Source: an uncultured Flavobacteriaceae bacterium (lineage in GTDB: Bacteria > Bacteroidota > Bacteroidia > Flavobacteriales > Flavobacteriaceae). From it: 7,633 nucleotides of DNA. Shown piece after piece: positions 5,317 to 7,633 of the stretch. The translations under genes were made by a program, and so were the position numbers. The notes under the pieces are model-generated. The model was not told where the DNA came from. It searched no databases and saw only the letters and a program-made list of their open reading frames with translations. The stretch lies in NCBI GenBank assembly GCA_947311745.1, contig CAMZLT010000152.1, forward strand, positions 1 through 7,633. The letters run 5' to 3'. Numbering within the stretch: position 1 is the stretch's first letter; each line of letters starts with the position of its first letter.

Positions 5317-7633
5317 ATTTTGAAGGGTTAGCTTCATGCATAATGGCGTAAATATCCTCAAAAATGCTGTTTTTATTTGGTTTTGAAAAGTAATCGCCAT
5401 CGCTACCATAAGCAGGTCTGTGCTGTTGTGCTGTTATGGTTATTGGTTTAGCATCTAAATAGCGATATGCATTTTGCTTGTTTAGAATTTCGTCTAATAA
5501 ATAGGCACTTGCACCACCATTTACATCCTCGTCAATTATTACTAATCTATTGGTTTTTTGGATGCTTTTTACAGTATCGTGATTTATATCAAAAGGCATT
5601 AAACTCTGTGCATCAATTATTTCAATATCAATACCAACTTGTAGTAATTCTTTAGCTGTTTGTTCAACAATTTTAAGCATAGATCCGTAAGAAACTACGG
5701 TAATATCAGCTCCTTCTTTTATGGTTTCTACAACGCCAATTGGTGTTTGAAATTCGCCTAAATTGTTTGGTAAGTTTTCTTTTAAACGGTATCCGTTAAG
5801 GTTTTCGATGATAAGAGCAGGTTCGTCTGTTTTTAAAAGTGTGTTGTAAAATCCAGCAGCTTTAATCATGTTTCTTGGTGTTAGAATATAGATTCCTCGT
5901 AAAGCATTTATTAAAACTCCCATTGGTGAGCCAGAGTGCCAAACACCTTCTAGACGATGTCCGCGAGTACGAATAATTAGCGGTGCTTTTTGTCTGCCAA
6001 AGGTTCGCCATCTTAGTGTTGCTAGGTCGTCGCTCATGGTTTGTAAACCGTATAATACGTAATCTAGATATTGAATTTCGGCAATTGGTCGTAAGCCACG
6101 CATTGCCATTCCGATTCCTTGTCCGATAATAGTTGCCTCTCTAATTCCTGTGTCAGCTACTCGTAATTCGCCAAAGAGTTCTTGCATACCTTCTAAACCT
6201 TGGTTTACATCGCCAATTTTACCAGCATCCTCACCATAAATTAATAGGTTGTTATATTTTTTAAAGAGTGTTTTGAAATTTTCACGTAAAACGATTCTAG
6301 CATCTACTGCTTCTGGATTTTCGTTGTAGCTTGGTTTTAGTTCGGCAATATTGGTTGCTTTGTTTTCGTGTTCGGAATATAAGTGTGCACTGTACTTAAA
6401 CTGTTGGGTTTTGCTGTATGTTTTAATCCAATTTTGTAAAATTTCTTTTGCAGTAAAGGATTCGTTACGTATTAGTCGTAAAATTTCTTTTGCAGTATCT
6501 ATTAAAAATGCTTTGTCGAATATTTGTTCGGCATTTAATTTTTCGATTATTTTTTTAATAAATACCGTATTGTTGCTTTGTTCGCTTACTTTGTTTAGAA
6601 TAGTAAGTAGTTCTGTTCTATCGGTTTTTATTGGATTTAGATAATTATTCCAAGCATTTCTTTTTGCTTGACTTGCTTCTTTTTTTGCTTCTTTTTCTAT
6701 TTGAATTAATTCTGCTTCATCGGTAACGAATCGTAGGGTTTCGCCATTATTTTCTAGTTCAAAATGTAAAATCCATTCTCTAAATTTTGCGTTACAATCG
6801 TGTTCTTTTTCCCATTGTAGGCGTTCTTTGGATTTGTATCTTTCGTGTGAGCCAGAAGTGGAGTGTCCTTGTGGTTGTGTTAGTTCGTTTACGTGAATAA
6901 GTACAGGTACGTGTTCGTCTCGTGCTATTTTTGTTGCACGATTGTAGGTATCCATTAATTGTGTGTAATTCCAACCGTTTACTTTAAAGATTTCTAATCC
7001 GTTTAGTTTTTTGGTACGTTGAAATCCTTTTAATATTTCCGAAATACTTTCTTTGGTAGTTTGGTGTTTTGCATGTACGGAAATTCCGTATTCGTCATCC
7101 CAAACACTCATAACCATTGGTACTTGTAATACACCAGCAGCGTTTATGGTTTCAAAAAAGTGTCCTTCGCTGGTACTTGCATTTCCGATTGTTCCGAAAG
7201 CGATTTCGTTACCTTTGTTAGAAAATTTATTTTCAGTTTGTAGTTCGTTTACGTTTCGGTATATTTTTGATGCTTGTGCTAAACCTAGTAATCTAGGCAT
7301 TTGTCCTGCAGTAGGACTAATATCTGCACTTACATTTTTTAGGTTTTTTAGCTCTTTCCAAGAGCCGTCTTTGTTTAGTGTGTGTGTTGCAAAATGACCG
7401 TTCATTTGCCTTCCTGCGGAAGCTGGTTCGTTTATTTCATTGGCATCGGCATATAAACTAGCAAAAAATTCTTGTGGTGTTAATGCTCCGATTGCAAACA
7501 TAAAGGTTTGGTCACGGTAATAACCAGAGCGAAAATCGCCATTTTTAAAGTGTTTTGCCATGGCTATTTGTGGCAGTTCTTTTCCGTCGCCAAAAATACC
7601 AAATTTTGCTTTTCCTGTAAGAACTTCTCTACG
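5300..7633 (-). CDS. Fused 2-oxoacid dehydrogenase E1 alpha/beta, thiamine-diphosphate dependent (5' partial)
   Basis: E1 of a 2-oxoacid dehydrogenase complex decarboxylates a 2-oxoacid on thiamine diphosphate and passes the acyl group to the lipoyl E2. Here alpha and beta subunits are one chain, as in many Bacteroidetes. The frame stays open through the right edge: 24 more in-frame residues (RREVLTGKAKFGIFGDGKEL...) precede the Met at 7561, so the real start lies outside; at least 777 residues are present. Numbered from that Met, the alpha half has SGYYRDQ (12-18), GNASTSEGHFFETINAAG (126-143), WDDEYGIS (154-161) and the loop GHSTSGSHERYKS (232-244). A charged helical linker spans about 260-415. 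The beta half has GEDAGKIG (443-450), DTGIREATIIG (470-480) with the cofactor-activating Glu E475, the H-S-G-S-P block with likely catalytic His (542-546), and a transketolase C-terminal domain (VSYGS, IDAQSLMPFD, DEDVNGG). The substrate (branched-chain 2-oxoacids, pyruvate or another) is undetermined. Stop is TAG at 5300-5302; no terminator is visible just beyond it, where the DUF2851 coding sequence begins on the other strand. Confidence 0.92.
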   Translation of the reverse strand, partial: RREVLTGKAKFGIFGDGKELPQIAMAKHFKNGDFRSGYYRDQTFMFAIGALTPQEFFASLYADANEINEPASAGRQMNGHFATHTLNKDGSWKELKNLKNVSADISPTAGQMPRLLGLAQASKIYRNVNELQTENKFSNKGNEIAFGTIGNASTSEGHFFETINAAGVLQVPMVMSVWDDEYGISVHAKHQTTKESISEILKGFQRTKKLNGLEIFKVNGWNYTQLMDTYNRATKIARDEHVPVLIHVNELTQPQGHSTSGSHERYKSKERLQWEKEHDCNAKFREWILHFELENNGETLRFVTDEAELIQIEKEAKKEASQAKRNAWNNYLNPIKTDRTELLTILNKVSEQSNNTVFIKKIIEKLNAEQIFDKAFLIDTAKEILRLIRNESFTAKEILQNWIKTYSKTQQFKYSAHLYSEHENKATNIAELKPSYNENPEAVDARIVLRENFKTLFKKYNNLLIYGEDAGKIGDVNQGLEGMQELFGELRVADTGIREATIIGQGIGMAMRGLRPIAEIQYLDYVLYGLQTMSDDLATLRWRTFGRQKAPLIIRTRGHRLEGVWHSGSPMGVLINALRGIYILTPRNMIKAAGFYNTLLKTDEPALIIENLNGYRLKENLPNNLGEFQTPIGVVETIKEGADITVVSYGSMLKIVEQTAKELLQVGIDIEIIDAQSLMPFDINHDTVKSIQKTNRLVIIDEDVNGGASAYLLDEILNKQNAYRYLDAKPITITAQQHRPAYGSDGDYFSKPNKNSIFEDIYAIMHEANPSKFKALY

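Noticed and set aside
5467..5655. 62-codon plus-strand frame antisense to the E1
   Set aside because: Antisense shadow; His-rich text arises from reverse reading of conserved E1 codons, with no promoter box in front.
6351..6644. 97-codon plus-strand frame antisense to the E1 linker, with hydrophobic stretches
   Set aside because: Phe/Leu/Ile-rich content is the expected complement of Lys/Asn/Glu codons; no family resemblance.
6792..6974. 60-codon minus-strand frame inside the E1
   Set aside because: Shifted frame of the same gene, Thr/Arg-rich, no support.
7053..7397. 114-codon plus-strand frame antisense to the E1 alpha half
   Set aside because: Complement of strongly conserved E1 motifs, including the cofactor site; no independent support.
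7559..7561. ATG at 7561 (minus strand) as the true start of the E1
   Set aside because: Twenty-four in-frame codons upstream continue a conserved-looking E1 N-terminal sequence to the window edge.
7583..7591. Gly-Asp-Gly near the E1 N-terminus as the thiamine-diphosphate motif
   Set aside because: It lies before the YRD block and far from the position of the cofactor motif; the aligned site is the GNASTSEG segment.

Overview
The window looks like chromosomal DNA from a member of the Bacteroidetes, most likely a marine-type Flavobacteriaceae. The evidence is very low GC, a type IX secretion (T9SS) C-terminal sorting domain, TAnnTTTG (-7 type) promoter boxes just upstream of starts, no Shine-Dalgarno sequences, and protein families typical of that group (a DUF2851 protein and an alpha/beta-fused 2-oxoacid dehydrogenase E1).

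Layout, left to right. (1) Bases 1-1746 hold the 3' part of a large secreted, cysteine-containing, multidomain protein: PPC-like domain, fibronectin type III domain, two more PPC-like domains, then a T9SS type A sorting domain. A strong intrinsic terminator follows. (2) Bases 1828-2829 encode a family 2 glycosyltransferase with three C-terminal membrane segments. (3) Bases 2867-3847 encode a single-domain PLP enzyme of the cystathionine beta-synthase/cysteine synthase family, followed by a second intrinsic terminator. (4) Bases 4027-5316 encode a DUF2851 protein whose start codon is a puzzle. (5) On the minus strand, from the right edge down to 5300, lies most of a fused E1 alpha/beta thiamine-diphosphate dehydrogenase. 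Its end overlaps the DUF2851 gene tail to tail by 17 bp.

The genes do not form an obvious pathway. They read as ordinary flavobacterial genes in mostly single-gene units: each of the three complete plus-strand genes has its own plausible -7 box, and terminators separate gene 1 from 2 and gene 3 from 4. The CBS-like enzyme (sulfur amino acids) and the E1 (oxidative decarboxylation of 2-oxoacids) are metabolic, the glycosyltransferase is for surface or envelope glycans, and the first protein is exported to the cell surface or medium.

I found no CRISPR array, insertion sequence, tRNA, rRNA or clear riboswitch, and no convincing new multi-gene system. The points most worth following up are the DUF2851 protein (nuclease-like and cysteine motifs, missing start codon), the altered thiamine-diphosphate motif of the E1, and the tight terminator/promoter and convergent-gene packing. 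No gene-free stretch exceeds 300 bases; the longest, 3848-4026, holds a terminator, low-complexity T-rich DNA and a promoter-like box.
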